Assembly: GCA_035627915.1 (NCBI GenBank) | Contig: DASPKT010000391.1 | Location: 1-27,301, forward strand | DNA length: 27,301 nt | Direction of reading: 5' to 3' | Source of the DNA: DASPKT01 sp035627915 | GTDB taxonomy: Bacteria; Pseudomonadota; Alphaproteobacteria; Azospirillales; Azospirillaceae | In this document: positions 7,142 through 15,118 of the stretch, piece by piece | How the letters are laid out: each line of letters begins with the position of its first letter | How positions within the stretch are numbered: position 1 is the stretch's first letter | Notes under the pieces: generated by a model | Told to the model about the DNA's origin: nothing | The model's input: only the letters and a program-made list of their open reading frames with translations | Databases searched by the model: none | Program-made: the position numbers and the translations under genes

Positions 7142-9295
7142 ATGGCTCGGAAAATTGCGCCGCAACTGCGTCTTGACCGTCGGTTCTTGGCCGGCGCGAG
7201 CGCGGCGGCCCTGTTGGCACCGCTGGTCGCGGCCGGAAGCGCGCATGCGGTGCAGTTCAACCGGGGCGAGCTGTCGGGCAGCTTCGACACCACCATCACC
7301 CTGGGCGCGCTGTTCCGCATCCAGGACCAGGACCCCGACCTGATCGGCCGCGCCAACGGCGGCCGCGGCAACTCGATCAACGGCGACAACGGCAACCTGA
7401 ACTACGACAAGGGCCTGGTCGCCCTGTCCGGCCGCGTCACCCACGAGCTGAAGCTCAACTACGGCAACATCGGCGCCTTCACCCGCGCGACCTACTTCTA
7501 CGACGTGGTGAACGCGGACAACCGGAGCGCCGACTTCGGCCGCACCGACCGCTTCGCCCTGTCCGACGCCGCGGTGGAGCGCGTGGGCAAGGACTTCCGC
7601 CTGCTGGACGCCGTCGTCTTCGGCGACTTCGCGGTCGGCGAGCAGTCCAACGTCTCGGTCCGCCTGGGCAACCAGGTGCTGAGCTGGGGCGAGAGCACCT
7701 TCATCGCCAACGGCATCAACGCCATCAACCCGGTCGACGTGTCGGCCCTGCGCGTTCCCGGCTCCGAGCTGAAGGAGGCCTTCCTCCCGGTCCCGATCGC
7801 CGACGTCAGCGTCTCCTTCACGCCGGACCTCAGCCTCGAGGCCTTCTACCAGTTCAAGTGGGACCAGACCGAGCCCGAGGCGAACGGCACCTTCTTCAGC
7901 ACGTCGGACGCCGCCAGCCCCGGCTCCACGCACCTGTTCATCGGCTTCGGCAACCCGCTGCTGGCCGACGACCCGCGCACCGGCGCCGTCGCGGCGCACG
8001 TGTTCAACCCGCCGGTCACCAACCCGATCACGGGCACGGTCGGCGCCACCTCCCTCACCCCGCTCGGCACCTACGTGCCGCGCCTGAAGGACGACGAGCC
8101 GGACGACCAGGGCCAGTACGGCCTGGCGCTGCGCTACTTCTCGCCGGAGCTGGGCGACACCGAGTTCGGCGCCTACTACCTGAACTACCATTCGCGCCTG
8201 CCGCTGTTCAGCTCGGTCGTCGGCCCGCTGACGGCGCTGGCCACCAGCGCCTCCACCTTCACCCGCGCCAGCGGCTACCGGCTGGAGTACCCCGAGGACA
8301 TCCAGCTCTTCGGCCTGAGCTTCAACACGCTGGTCGCCGGCGGCATCTCGCTGCAGGGCGAGTACTCGCTGAAGAAGGACCAGCCGCTGCAGCTGGACGA
8401 CGTGGACCTGCTGCAGGCGACGCTGGCCGCCCCGGCCGTGTTCACCGCCCGCCAGACGGGTGCCGGCGCCGGCAGCGCCTCCTTCGACGCCGCGGTCGCG
8501 GCGGCCGTGGCCGGCAACCCGGCGCTGGCCCCCTTCGCCGGCCGCACCTTCGAGCAGATCCAGGCGGCGGCCCCGCAGGTCGCGGCCGCGATCAGCGCCG
8601 GCATCCGCGCCGCCCCCGGCTCGCCGGGCGGCACGCGCGCCGAGTTCCAGGCCTTCGGCGGCGCCCGCCAGCTGGCCGCGACCTCGGCCATCTTCAACTC
8701 CAACCCGATCATCCGCCGCCTGGGCGGCATCACCGAGGCGAACGCCACGACGTTCTTCAACCGCCGCATCCAGGGCTGGGTGAAGCACGACGTCAGCCAG
8801 GCCCAGGTCACCGCGACCAAGGCCCTGCCGCCGATGATGGGCGCCAACCAGGTCGTGCTGCTGGGCGAGGTCGGCGCCACCTACGTGCACGACTTCCCCG
8901 AGAGCAGCGTGCTGCGCTACGACGGTCCGGGCACCACGGTGGGCGGCAACGCGAATTTCGTCGGCGTCGGCGGCATGCCGAGCTTCCTTGACGACGGTTT
9001 CGCCACCAAGTTCTCCTGGGGCTACCGCGCGGTGGCGCGCTGGGACTACCTGGGCGCCATCGCCGGCATCAACCTGTTCCCCAGCATCAGCTGGCAGCAC
9101 GACGTGAACGGGACGACGCCGGGTCCGGTCAGCAACTTCCTGGAAGGCCGCAAGGCGCTGAGCTTCGGCCTGCGCGCCATCTTCCGGGAGCAGTGGACCG
9201 CCGACCTGAACTACTCCGCTTTCTGGGGGGCCGGAAACTTCAACCAGATCCGGGACCGCGACTTCATCTCGGCGAGCATCAAGTACTCGTTCTGA
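7142..9295 (+). CDS. DUF1302 family outer-membrane protein
   Basis: A 717-residue secreted protein with a clear signal peptide (hydrophobic stretch about 15-34, predicted cleavage after AHA at 36). Many alternating aromatic/polar beta segments follow, and the C-terminus ends in Phe after an ASIKYSF strand, as in outer-membrane beta-barrels. An Ala-rich insertion lies near residues 440-510. The pattern, including the ELSGSFDTTITLGALFR start and the SWGESTF segment, is that of DUF1302 proteins, which are usually encoded beside DUF1329 as here. The start is well supported by GAGGAGGAA seven bases upstream. It is the first gene of a four-gene cluster with RND transport components, so an outer-membrane conduit or receptor for a hydrophobic compound is a reasonable but untested role. 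Confidence 0.9.
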   Translation: MARKIAPQLRLDRRFLAGASAAALLAPLVAAGSAHAVQFNRGELSGSFDTTITLGALFRIQDQDPDLIGRANGGRGNSINGDNGNLNYDKGLVALSGRVTHELKLNYGNIGAFTRATYFYDVVNADNRSADFGRTDRFALSDAAVERVGKDFRLLDAVVFGDFAVGEQSNVSVRLGNQVLSWGESTFIANGINAINPVDVSALRVPGSELKEAFLPVPIADVSVSFTPDLSLEAFYQFKWDQTEPEANGTFFSTSDAASPGSTHLFIGFGNPLLADDPRTGAVAAHVFNPPVTNPITGTVGATSLTPLGTYVPRLKDDEPDDQGQYGLALRYFSPELGDTEFGAYYLNYHSRLPLFSSVVGPLTALATSASTFTRASGYRLEYPEDIQLFGLSFNTLVAGGISLQGEYSLKKDQPLQLDDVDLLQATLAAPAVFTARQTGAGAGSASFDAAVAAAVAGNPALAPFAGRTFEQIQAAAPQVAAAISAGIRAAPGSPGGTRAEFQAFGGARQLAATSAIFNSNPIIRRLGGITEANATTFFNRRIQGWVKHDVSQAQVTATKALPPMMGANQVVLLGEVGATYVHDFPESSVLRYDGPGTTVGGNANFVGVGGMPSFLDDGFATKFSWGYRAVARWDYLGAIAGINLFPSISWQHDVNGTTPGPVSNFLEGRKALSFGLRAIFREQWTADLNYSAFWGAGNFNQIRDRDFISASIKYSF

Positions 9296-9325
9296 CGGCG
9301 TGACCCGGACTCAGGAGGAAATGCG

Positions 9326-10669
9326 ATGAACAGCTTCAAAGCCGCCCTGCTCGGCGGCGCACTGGCCCTCGGTCTGGCGTTCCCGGCGGCGGCCCAGTCG
9401 GCCTCCGACCTCGGCAAGACCCTGACGCCCTTCGGGGCGGAGAAGGCCGCCAACAAGGACGGCTCCATCCCCGAATGGACCGGCGGCATCACCAAGCCGC
9501 CGGCCGGCTACAAGCCGGGCGAGCACCACGTCGACCCGTTCGCCGGCGACAAGGTCCTCTTCACGATCACCGCGAAGAACATGGACCAGTACGCGGACAA
9601 GCTGACGGAGGGCCAGAAGGCCCTCCTGAAGACCTATCCCGAGACCTATAAGATAAACGTCTACCCCAGCCACCGCAGCGCCTCGGCGCCGCAGCGCATC
9701 TACGACGCCACCATCGCCAACGCCTCGCGCGCCAAGCTGGCCGCCGGCGGCAACGGCGTGGAGGGCGCGCAGGAGGGCATCCCCTTCCCGATCCCGAAGG
9801 AGGGCGTGGAGGCGGTCTGGAACCACGTGCTGCGCTGGCGCGGGGTGAACGTGCAGCGCAAGGTCGGCCAGGCGAACCCGCAGGCCGACGGCAGCTACAC
9901 GATGATCACCATCGATGAGCGGGTGAAGTACCTGTACAACCAGCCGGGCGGCAACCCCGGCTCCAACACGTCGCTGTACTTCCTGCAGGAAGTCGTCGCC
10001 CCGGCCCGCCTGGCCGGCGAGATCCTGCTGGTGCACGACACCATCAACCAGGTCGCCGAGGCCCGCAACGCCTGGACCTACAACCCCGGCCAGCGCCGCG
10101 TGCGCCGCGCCCCCAACGTCGCCTACGACAACCCGGGCACCGCGGCGGACGGCCTGCGCACCTCCGACCAGCTCGACATGTACAACGGCTCGCCGGACCG
10201 CTACACCTGGAAGCTGGTCGGTAAGAAGGAGATGTACGTCCCGTACAACTCCTACAAGCTGCACAGCAACTCGCTGAAGTACGACGACATCGTCAAGCCC
10301 AAGCACATCAACCAGGACCTGGCCCGCTACGAGCTGCACCGGGTCTGGGTGGTCGAGGGCGACCTGAAGCCCGGCACCAGCCACATCTACGCCAAGCGCC
10401 GCTTCTACATCGACGAGGACAGCTGGCAGATCCTCGCCGCCGACCAGTACGACGGCCGCGGCCAGATGTGGCGCGTGGGCGAGAGCCACGGCATCAACTA
10501 CTACGACGTCCCGGTCTACACCTCCACGCTGGACGCGATCTACGACCTGCAGTCCGGCCGGTACACGGCCATCGGCTTCGACAACCAGGAGCCGATGTAC
10601 AAGTTCGACCAGGAACTCACGGCAGCAGACTTCTCTCCGGACTCGCTGAGGCGGGCCGGCGTGCGGTAA
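9326..10669 (+). CDS. DUF1329 family periplasmic protein
   Basis: A 447-residue exported protein with a signal peptide cleaved near AAA-Q at 23-24. The mature protein has family features I recognise: an early LGKTLTPFGAEKAANKDGSIPEWTGG segment, Tyr/Trp-rich beta strands, RRAPNVAYDNPGTAADGLRT, and a C-terminal IDEDSWQILAADQYDGRGQMWR region. DUF1329 proteins are thought to share the LolB/LolA-like lipid-binding beta fold. A role in carrying a lipid-like molecule across the periplasm would fit the neighbours but is inference. An AGGAGGA site lies eight bases upstream of the ATG, and the gene follows DUF1302 after only 30 bases. A hairpin with a T-rich tail sits just after its stop codon. Confidence 0.92.
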   Translation: MNSFKAALLGGALALGLAFPAAAQSASDLGKTLTPFGAEKAANKDGSIPEWTGGITKPPAGYKPGEHHVDPFAGDKVLFTITAKNMDQYADKLTEGQKALLKTYPETYKINVYPSHRSASAPQRIYDATIANASRAKLAAGGNGVEGAQEGIPFPIPKEGVEAVWNHVLRWRGVNVQRKVGQANPQADGSYTMITIDERVKYLYNQPGGNPGSNTSLYFLQEVVAPARLAGEILLVHDTINQVAEARNAWTYNPGQRRVRRAPNVAYDNPGTAADGLRTSDQLDMYNGSPDRYTWKLVGKKEMYVPYNSYKLHSNSLKYDDIVKPKHINQDLARYELHRVWVVEGDLKPGTSHIYAKRRFYIDEDSWQILAADQYDGRGQMWRVGESHGINYYDVPVYTSTLDAIYDLQSGRYTAIGFDNQEPMYKFDQELTAADFSPDSLRRAGVR

Positions 10670-10682
10670 GCTCGCAGGACGG

Positions 10683-10720
10683 ACGGCCGGCCGGGAAACC
10701 AGCCGGCCGTTTCCCTTTCC
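10683..10720 (+). terminator. Intra-cluster terminator or attenuator after DUF1329
   Basis: ACGGCCGGC (10683-10691) pairs perfectly with GCCGGCCGT (10702-10710) around a ten-base loop, followed by TTTCCCTTTCC. It lies 14 bases past the DUF1329 stop and before the YCF48 gene. It may lower transcription of the last two genes or mark an end of the first transcript. Confidence 0.6.
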
Positions 10721-10750
10721 AGACCCTCCTCTCCACACCCAGCCGGTGTC

Positions 10751-11734
10751 ATGACCCTGCGATCCCTCACGGCCGCGCTGGCCGTCGCCGCCCTGGCGGC
10801 AGGTGCGAGCCTGCCCGCCGGCGCCCAGGAGGCCGCGGCCCCCGCCGAGGCCGCCAAGGCCCCCACCCTGAAGCCCGCGGCCATCGCGCCGCTGGCCGCC
10901 CAGTCCCTCCTGCTCGACGCCGCGCGCGCCGGCGATCGCCTGGTCGCGGTGGGCGAGCGCGGGCACATCCTGCTGTCCGACGACAGCGGCAAGAGCTGGC
11001 GCCAGGTCCCCGTCCCCGCCAACGCGACCCTGACCGGGGTCAGCTTCGCCGACGCCAAGCGCGGCTGGGCGGTCGGCCACGACGCCGTCATCCTGCACAC
11101 CGAGGACGGCGGCGAGACCTGGGCGCTCCAGCACCAGGCCCCCGAGTGGGAGCAGCCGCTGATGGACGTGCTGTTCACCGACCCGCAGAACGGCATCGCG
11201 GTCGGCGCCTACAGCCTGTTCCTGGAGACCGCCGACGGCGGCAAGACCTGGACGCAGCGCCGGATCATCGAGGACGACTACCACTTCAACGTCATCTTCG
11301 CGCCGGCGCCGGAAAGCCGGATCATCGCCGGCGAGTTCGGCGGCATCTACTACAGCGCCGACCAGGGAAAGAACTGGACCCAGCTGCAGTCCCCCTACGA
11401 GGGCTCCTTTTTCAGCGGGCTGGCGCTGGGGCCGCAGTCCTACCTGCTGTTCGGGCTGCAGGGGAACGCCTTCACCACCGCCGATGGCGGCCGCACCTGG
11501 ACCGAGCTTCCCGCCGGCAACACGGCGGGGCTGATGGGCGGGACGGCGACCAAGGACGGGCGCGTCGTGCTGGTCGGGCTGGCCGGCACGGTGCTGACCA
11601 GCACCGACGGGGCCAGGAGCTTCACGCTGAACCAGCGTCCCGACCGCATCGCGCTGGCCGAGGCCATCGAGGCCCCGGACGGCACCCTGATCCTTCTCGG
11701 TGAGCAGGGCGCCCTGCCCGCCGCCTCCCGCTGA
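10751..11734 (+). CDS. YCF48-type beta-propeller protein (BNR/Asp-box repeats), exported
   Basis: A 327-residue protein with a signal peptide (cleavage near AGA-Q, 25-26) and an Ala/Pro-rich linker. At least five repeats of the form D-x-G-x-x-W follow (DSGKSW, DGGETW, DGGKTW, DQGKNW, DGGRTW) plus one degenerate DGARSF copy. These are the blade motifs of YCF48/HCF136-like propellers. In chloroplasts and cyanobacteria the namesake assists photosystem II assembly; this bacterium shows no such genes here, so the name describes the fold only. The RND transporter gene starts 23 bases downstream, so the propeller is probably an accessory or assembly factor for it. No clear Shine-Dalgarno site precedes the ATG, which is unusual beside its neighbours. 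Confidence 0.88.
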   Translation: MTLRSLTAALAVAALAAGASLPAGAQEAAAPAEAAKAPTLKPAAIAPLAAQSLLLDAARAGDRLVAVGERGHILLSDDSGKSWRQVPVPANATLTGVSFADAKRGWAVGHDAVILHTEDGGETWALQHQAPEWEQPLMDVLFTDPQNGIAVGAYSLFLETADGGKTWTQRRIIEDDYHFNVIFAPAPESRIIAGEFGGIYYSADQGKNWTQLQSPYEGSFFSGLALGPQSYLLFGLQGNAFTTADGGRTWTELPAGNTAGLMGGTATKDGRVVLVGLAGTVLTSTDGARSFTLNQRPDRIALAEAIEAPDGTLILLGEQGALPAASR

Positions 11735-11757
11735 CCCGGGAGAGGAGAGCCGTCCCG

Positions 11758-14127
11758 ATGTCCAAGAAGCCCTTGCCCCAGATCCTGGAAGGCTTCGCCT
11801 TCCGCAACCGCGCCCTGCTGCTGATCCTGTTCGCCCTCATCACCGCCGTGATGGGCTGGAACGCGGCCAAGCTGCGCGTCGACGCCGGCTTCGAGAAGCA
11901 GCTGCCGATCGACCACCCCTACATGGAGACCTTCCTCCAGTACCAGAAGGACTTCGGCGGCGCGAACCGCGTGCTGGTCGCCCTCTCCGTCAAGGAAGGC
12001 GACATCTACACGCCGGAGTTCTTCAAACGGCTGAAGGCGGTCACCGACGAGATCTTCTTCGTCCCCGGCGTCGACCGCGCCAGCGTGACCTCGCTGTTCA
12101 CGCCGAACGTCCGCTTCATCGAGATCGTCGAGGACGGCTTCGCCGGCGGCAACGTCATCCCGGCGGAGTTCCAGCCGACGGCCGAGTGGCTGCCGGTCGT
12201 GCGCGAGAACGTGCTGAAGTCCGGCCAGGTCGGCCGGCTGGTGGCGGAGGACTTCACCTCCGCCCTGGTCAGCGCCCAGCTCATCGACCGCGACCCCCGC
12301 ACCGGCGAGCGGCTGAACTACCTGGAGGTCGCCGACCGGCTGGAGTCCATCCGGACCAAGCTGGCGGGCGAGGGCATCGACATCCACATCATCGGCTTCG
12401 CCAAGGCGATGGGCGACATCGCCGACGGCGCCGCCGGGGTGATCGCCTTCTTCGGCCTGGCCTTCGTCATCACCGCGGTCCTGGTCTACGTCTACGGCAA
12501 GTCGGCGATGATGACGGCGGTGCTGCTGCTGGTCTCGGTCACGACCGTGATCTGGCAGATGGGCATCCTGGTCCTGTTCGGCTTCGGCATCGACCCGCTG
12601 TCGATCCTGGTGCCGTTCCTGGTCTTCGCCATCGCCATCAGCCACGGCGTGCAGAACGTCGGCACCATCACCCAGGAGATCGGCAAGGGCGCCGACATCT
12701 ACACGGCCAGCCGCATCAGCTTCGAGCGGCTGTTCGTCCCCGGCGTCTCGGCGCTGGTGACGGACGCGCTGGGCTTCCTGACCATCATGGTGATCAACAT
12801 CCGCATGATCCAGGAGCTGGCGATCTCCGCCTCCCTGGGCATGATGATCATCATCCTGACCCATCTGGTGATCCTGCCGCTGGCGCTGTCCTACCTGCCG
12901 CTGGGCGAGGGCTACCGCCGGCGCGTCTCGGGCCAGGTCGGCCGCTTCGACCCGATCTGGCGCGCCTTCGCCATCTTCGCCAAGCCCAAGGGCGCCATCC
13001 CCGCCGTCATCATCGGCGTGCTGATGACGGTCTGGGCCGGCTACACCTCGCGCGGGATGGTCATCGGCGACGTCGAGGCGGGCGTGCCGGAGCTGTGGCC
13101 GGACAGCGTCTACAACCGCGACGCCGGCCTCATCGTGGACCGCTTCGCCATCGGCGTGGACGTCATCCAGGTCATCACGGAGGCGCCGGCCAACGCCTGC
13201 ATCAACTACGACATCGTCAAGCAGATCGACGAGTTCGACTGGCACATCCGCAACGTCCAGGGCGTGCAGTCCACCATCTCGCTGCCGACCGTCATGAAGA
13301 CGGTCAACGCCGGCTGGAACGAGGGCAACCTCAACTGGCGCATCCTGCCGCGCAACAGCCAAGTGCTGGTCCGCACCGTGTCGCCGGTGGAGACCTCCAC
13401 CGGCCTGCTGAACGCCGACTGCTCGGTCATGCCGATCCTGGTCTTCACCAAGGACCACAAGGCGGAGACCATCGACCGCGTGGTCAAGGCGGTGGAGAGC
13501 TACCAGAAGGAGAATCCCTCCACCGACGTGAAGTTCCGCCTCGCCACCGGCAACGTCGGCGTGATGGCGGCGACCAACCAGGCGGTGACCGCGGCCGAAA
13601 AGCCGATGCTGGTCTACGTCTACCTGACGGTGATCCTGTTCTGCATCATCACCTTCCGCTCGCTGGTGGGCACGCTGGCGACGGTGCTGCCGCTGATCCT
13701 GGTGTCGCTGCTGTGCAACGCGCTGATGGCGATGCTGGGCATCGGGCTGAAGATCTCCACCCTGCCGGCGGCGGCGCTCGGCGTCGGCATCGGCGTCGAC
13801 TACGGCCTCTACATCTTCAACCGGCTGCAGGCCTACCTGAAGCACGGGCTGAACTTCGCCGAGGCCTACTACCGCACGCTCCAGGAGACGGGCAGCTCGG
13901 TGCTGTTCACCGGCCTGACGCTGGCGGTGGGCGTCGCCACCTGGTCGCTGTCGGACCTGAAGTTCCAGGCCGACATGGGCACGCTGCTGACCTTCATCTT
14001 CCTGGCCAACATGGTGGGCGCCATCATCCTGCTGCCGGCGGTGGCGGCGCTGCTCTACCACTTCTTCCCCAGGCTCTACCAGAAGGAGGTCGAGCGGGCC
14101 TCCAAGCGGGAGTTCGGCGCGCACTGA
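11758..14127 (+). CDS. RND-superfamily transporter of the MMPL/COG1033 type
   Basis: A 789-residue inner-membrane transporter with the duplicated RND layout. TM1 lies near residues 20-40, then a periplasmic domain to about 220. A TM2-6 block spans about 225-385 and includes the LSILVPFLVFAIAISHGVQN stretch. TM7 is near 415-435, a second periplasmic domain runs to about 615, and the TM8-12 block spans about 620-785 with PAAALGVGIGVDYGLYIFNR. The Asp in GIGVDYG matches the proton-relay Asp typical of MMPL/HpnN-like exporters. The periplasmic domains are shorter than in AcrB, and no membrane-fusion partner is encoded nearby. Upstream genes encode exported and outer-membrane proteins that could supply that role. 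Substrates of related proteins are lipids, hopanoids or other hydrophobic molecules; the substrate here is unknown. GAGAGGAGAG precedes the ATG. Confidence 0.92.
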   Translation: MSKKPLPQILEGFAFRNRALLLILFALITAVMGWNAAKLRVDAGFEKQLPIDHPYMETFLQYQKDFGGANRVLVALSVKEGDIYTPEFFKRLKAVTDEIFFVPGVDRASVTSLFTPNVRFIEIVEDGFAGGNVIPAEFQPTAEWLPVVRENVLKSGQVGRLVAEDFTSALVSAQLIDRDPRTGERLNYLEVADRLESIRTKLAGEGIDIHIIGFAKAMGDIADGAAGVIAFFGLAFVITAVLVYVYGKSAMMTAVLLLVSVTTVIWQMGILVLFGFGIDPLSILVPFLVFAIAISHGVQNVGTITQEIGKGADIYTASRISFERLFVPGVSALVTDALGFLTIMVINIRMIQELAISASLGMMIIILTHLVILPLALSYLPLGEGYRRRVSGQVGRFDPIWRAFAIFAKPKGAIPAVIIGVLMTVWAGYTSRGMVIGDVEAGVPELWPDSVYNRDAGLIVDRFAIGVDVIQVITEAPANACINYDIVKQIDEFDWHIRNVQGVQSTISLPTVMKTVNAGWNEGNLNWRILPRNSQVLVRTVSPVETSTGLLNADCSVMPILVFTKDHKAETIDRVVKAVESYQKENPSTDVKFRLATGNVGVMAATNQAVTAAEKPMLVYVYLTVILFCIITFRSLVGTLATVLPLILVSLLCNALMAMLGIGLKISTLPAAALGVGIGVDYGLYIFNRLQAYLKHGLNFAEAYYRTLQETGSSVLFTGLTLAVGVATWSLSDLKFQADMGTLLTFIFLANMVGAIILLPAVAALLYHFFPRLYQKEVERASKREFGAH

Positions 14128-14151
14128 GCGCGGCGGACACCCTGGACGACG

Positions 14152-14186
14152 AAGGGCCGCGGCACCCGCCGCGGCCCTTTCCTTTT
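14152..14186 (+). terminator. Rho-independent terminator after the RND gene
   Basis: A perfect 12-base stem (14152-14163 with 14168-14179), a four-base ACCC loop and a tail TTTCCTTTT. It begins 25 bases past the RND stop and ends just before the convergent gene at 14195. Confidence 0.85.
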
Positions 14187-14194
14187 GCGCCCCC

Positions 14195-14947
14195 TCAGGA
14201 GGCCGGCGGCGGGGGCGGGACCGGCACCGGCAGCACCTCCTCCACCCAGCCCTTGCCCAGGCGCGGCAGGTCGGCGGTGCGGAAGGCCAGCGTCGGGCCG
14301 CCCGCCTCCAGCGACTGGAAGCGCGCCAGCCGGCGGGCCAGCTTCTTGTCCACCTCGCGCACCAGCTCCAGCCAGTAGCGCGCCATTTCCTTGCCGATGC
14401 GCGGCACCAGGGGCTGCAGCCCGGGGTTCAGCACCCGCACGTTGACCGGATGGAAGACGAAGGTGGCGTCGGCCCCGGCGGCGCGGCGGTCGCCGGCGGC
14501 GAACAGGATGGTGCAGGCGGAGTGGCAGTGGCCGCCCGCCGGCACCACCATGCGCACCTCCGCCTCAGGCGGCAGGGCGCGCAGGAACCAGGCGGCGCTC
14601 AGCGCGTGGATCAGCAGGCCCCCGTCGCTGTCCAGCTCCACCGTCAGCCGGCAGGCGCCGCGGCTCAGCGCGCCGGCGATGCCCTCGGTCAGCGCCGCCA
14701 TGCCGGGCCGGTGGATGTCGCCATGGACGGCGAAGCTCGCCTCGGCGCCGCTGCAGACGGGAAAGGCCGGCACGCGGACCGGCGGCAGGGTCTGGGTGAT
14801 GGCGGCGCGCCCGACCGGCGACCGCCCCTCCCCCGGGATGGTCTGGGCCCGGGCGGCGGAGCCGGCGGCGCCGAGGCAGGCCCCGAGGAGACAGGCCCCG
14901 AGGAGGCAGGCGAAGAGGGGCCGGGAGAGGCGCCCGGGGATGCGCAT
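14195..14947 (-). CDS. COG3904-like periplasmic protein with ClpP/crotonase-type serine protease fold
   Basis: A 250-residue exported protein. A hydrophobic N-terminus with a repeated LLGAC unit gives two lipobox-like Cys (19 and 24), but an ARA-Q signal peptidase I site at about 34 is also good, so lipoprotein versus soluble form is undecided. The mature part has the ClpP/SppA-like layout: a beta strand ending ELDSDGG (105-110), then GGHCHSACTILFAAG with the candidate nucleophile Ser143 flanked by two Cys, then TFVFHP with His166 as candidate base. I see no certain third catalytic residue. The C-terminus is proline-rich. The start lacks a strong ribosome site. It is convergent with the RND gene and downstream of, but separated by a terminator from, the autotransporter gene. 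Confidence 0.75.
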   Translation of the reverse strand: MRIPGRLSRPLFACLLGACLLGACLGAAGSAARAQTIPGEGRSPVGRAAITQTLPPVRVPAFPVCSGAEASFAVHGDIHRPGMAALTEGIAGALSRGACRLTVELDSDGGLLIHALSAAWFLRALPPEAEVRMVVPAGGHCHSACTILFAAGDRRAAGADATFVFHPVNVRVLNPGLQPLVPRIGKEMARYWLELVREVDKKLARRLARFQSLEAGGPTLAFRTADLPRLGKGWVEEVLPVPVPPPPPAS

Positions 14948-15040
14948 GGCAGGCGAACCGACGATGGTGGGTCTGCGGCGTCCGCCGCGGGCCGATCATC
15001 TGGGCACGCCGCCGCCCCGCTCCCAGGGGCGCAATGGGGG

Positions 15041-15078
15041 TGGAAAAGACGAAGGGCCGCCGGTTTCCCGGCGGCCCT
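15041..15078 (-). terminator. Rho-independent terminator after the autotransporter gene
   Basis: An 11-base perfect stem (15053-15063 with 15068-15078) with a four-base loop. On the minus strand it is followed by TTCGTCTTTTCC. It sits about 40 bases past the autotransporter stop. Confidence 0.8.
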
Positions 15079-15118
15079 CCCCCCCCATCCAGGTAAGGAT
15101 GGGCAAGTAAGGATGGCG

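Noticed and set aside
3874..7395. A very long open frame (over 1,100 codons) on the minus strand opposite the GGDEF-EAL gene
   Set aside because: It runs antisense to a gene with clear domains, its translation is low-complexity (rich in Arg, Val, Gln, His, Asp and Leu) without any motif, and such frames are expected in very GC-rich DNA.
8400..8620. Ala-rich insertion in DUF1302 as a sign of frameshift or gene fusion
   Set aside because: The frame and third-position bias are continuous and DUF1302 motifs resume after it; it reads as a variable loop.
10751..11734. Evidence for photosynthesis because of the YCF48 name
   Set aside because: No other photosystem, pigment or reaction-centre gene is present; the repeats only show a propeller fold.
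11440..14124. An 894-codon minus-strand frame opposite the RND gene
   Set aside because: The translation is an Asp/His/Gln/Arg-rich repeat typical of antisense reading of transporter codons; the plus-strand RND gene explains the region.
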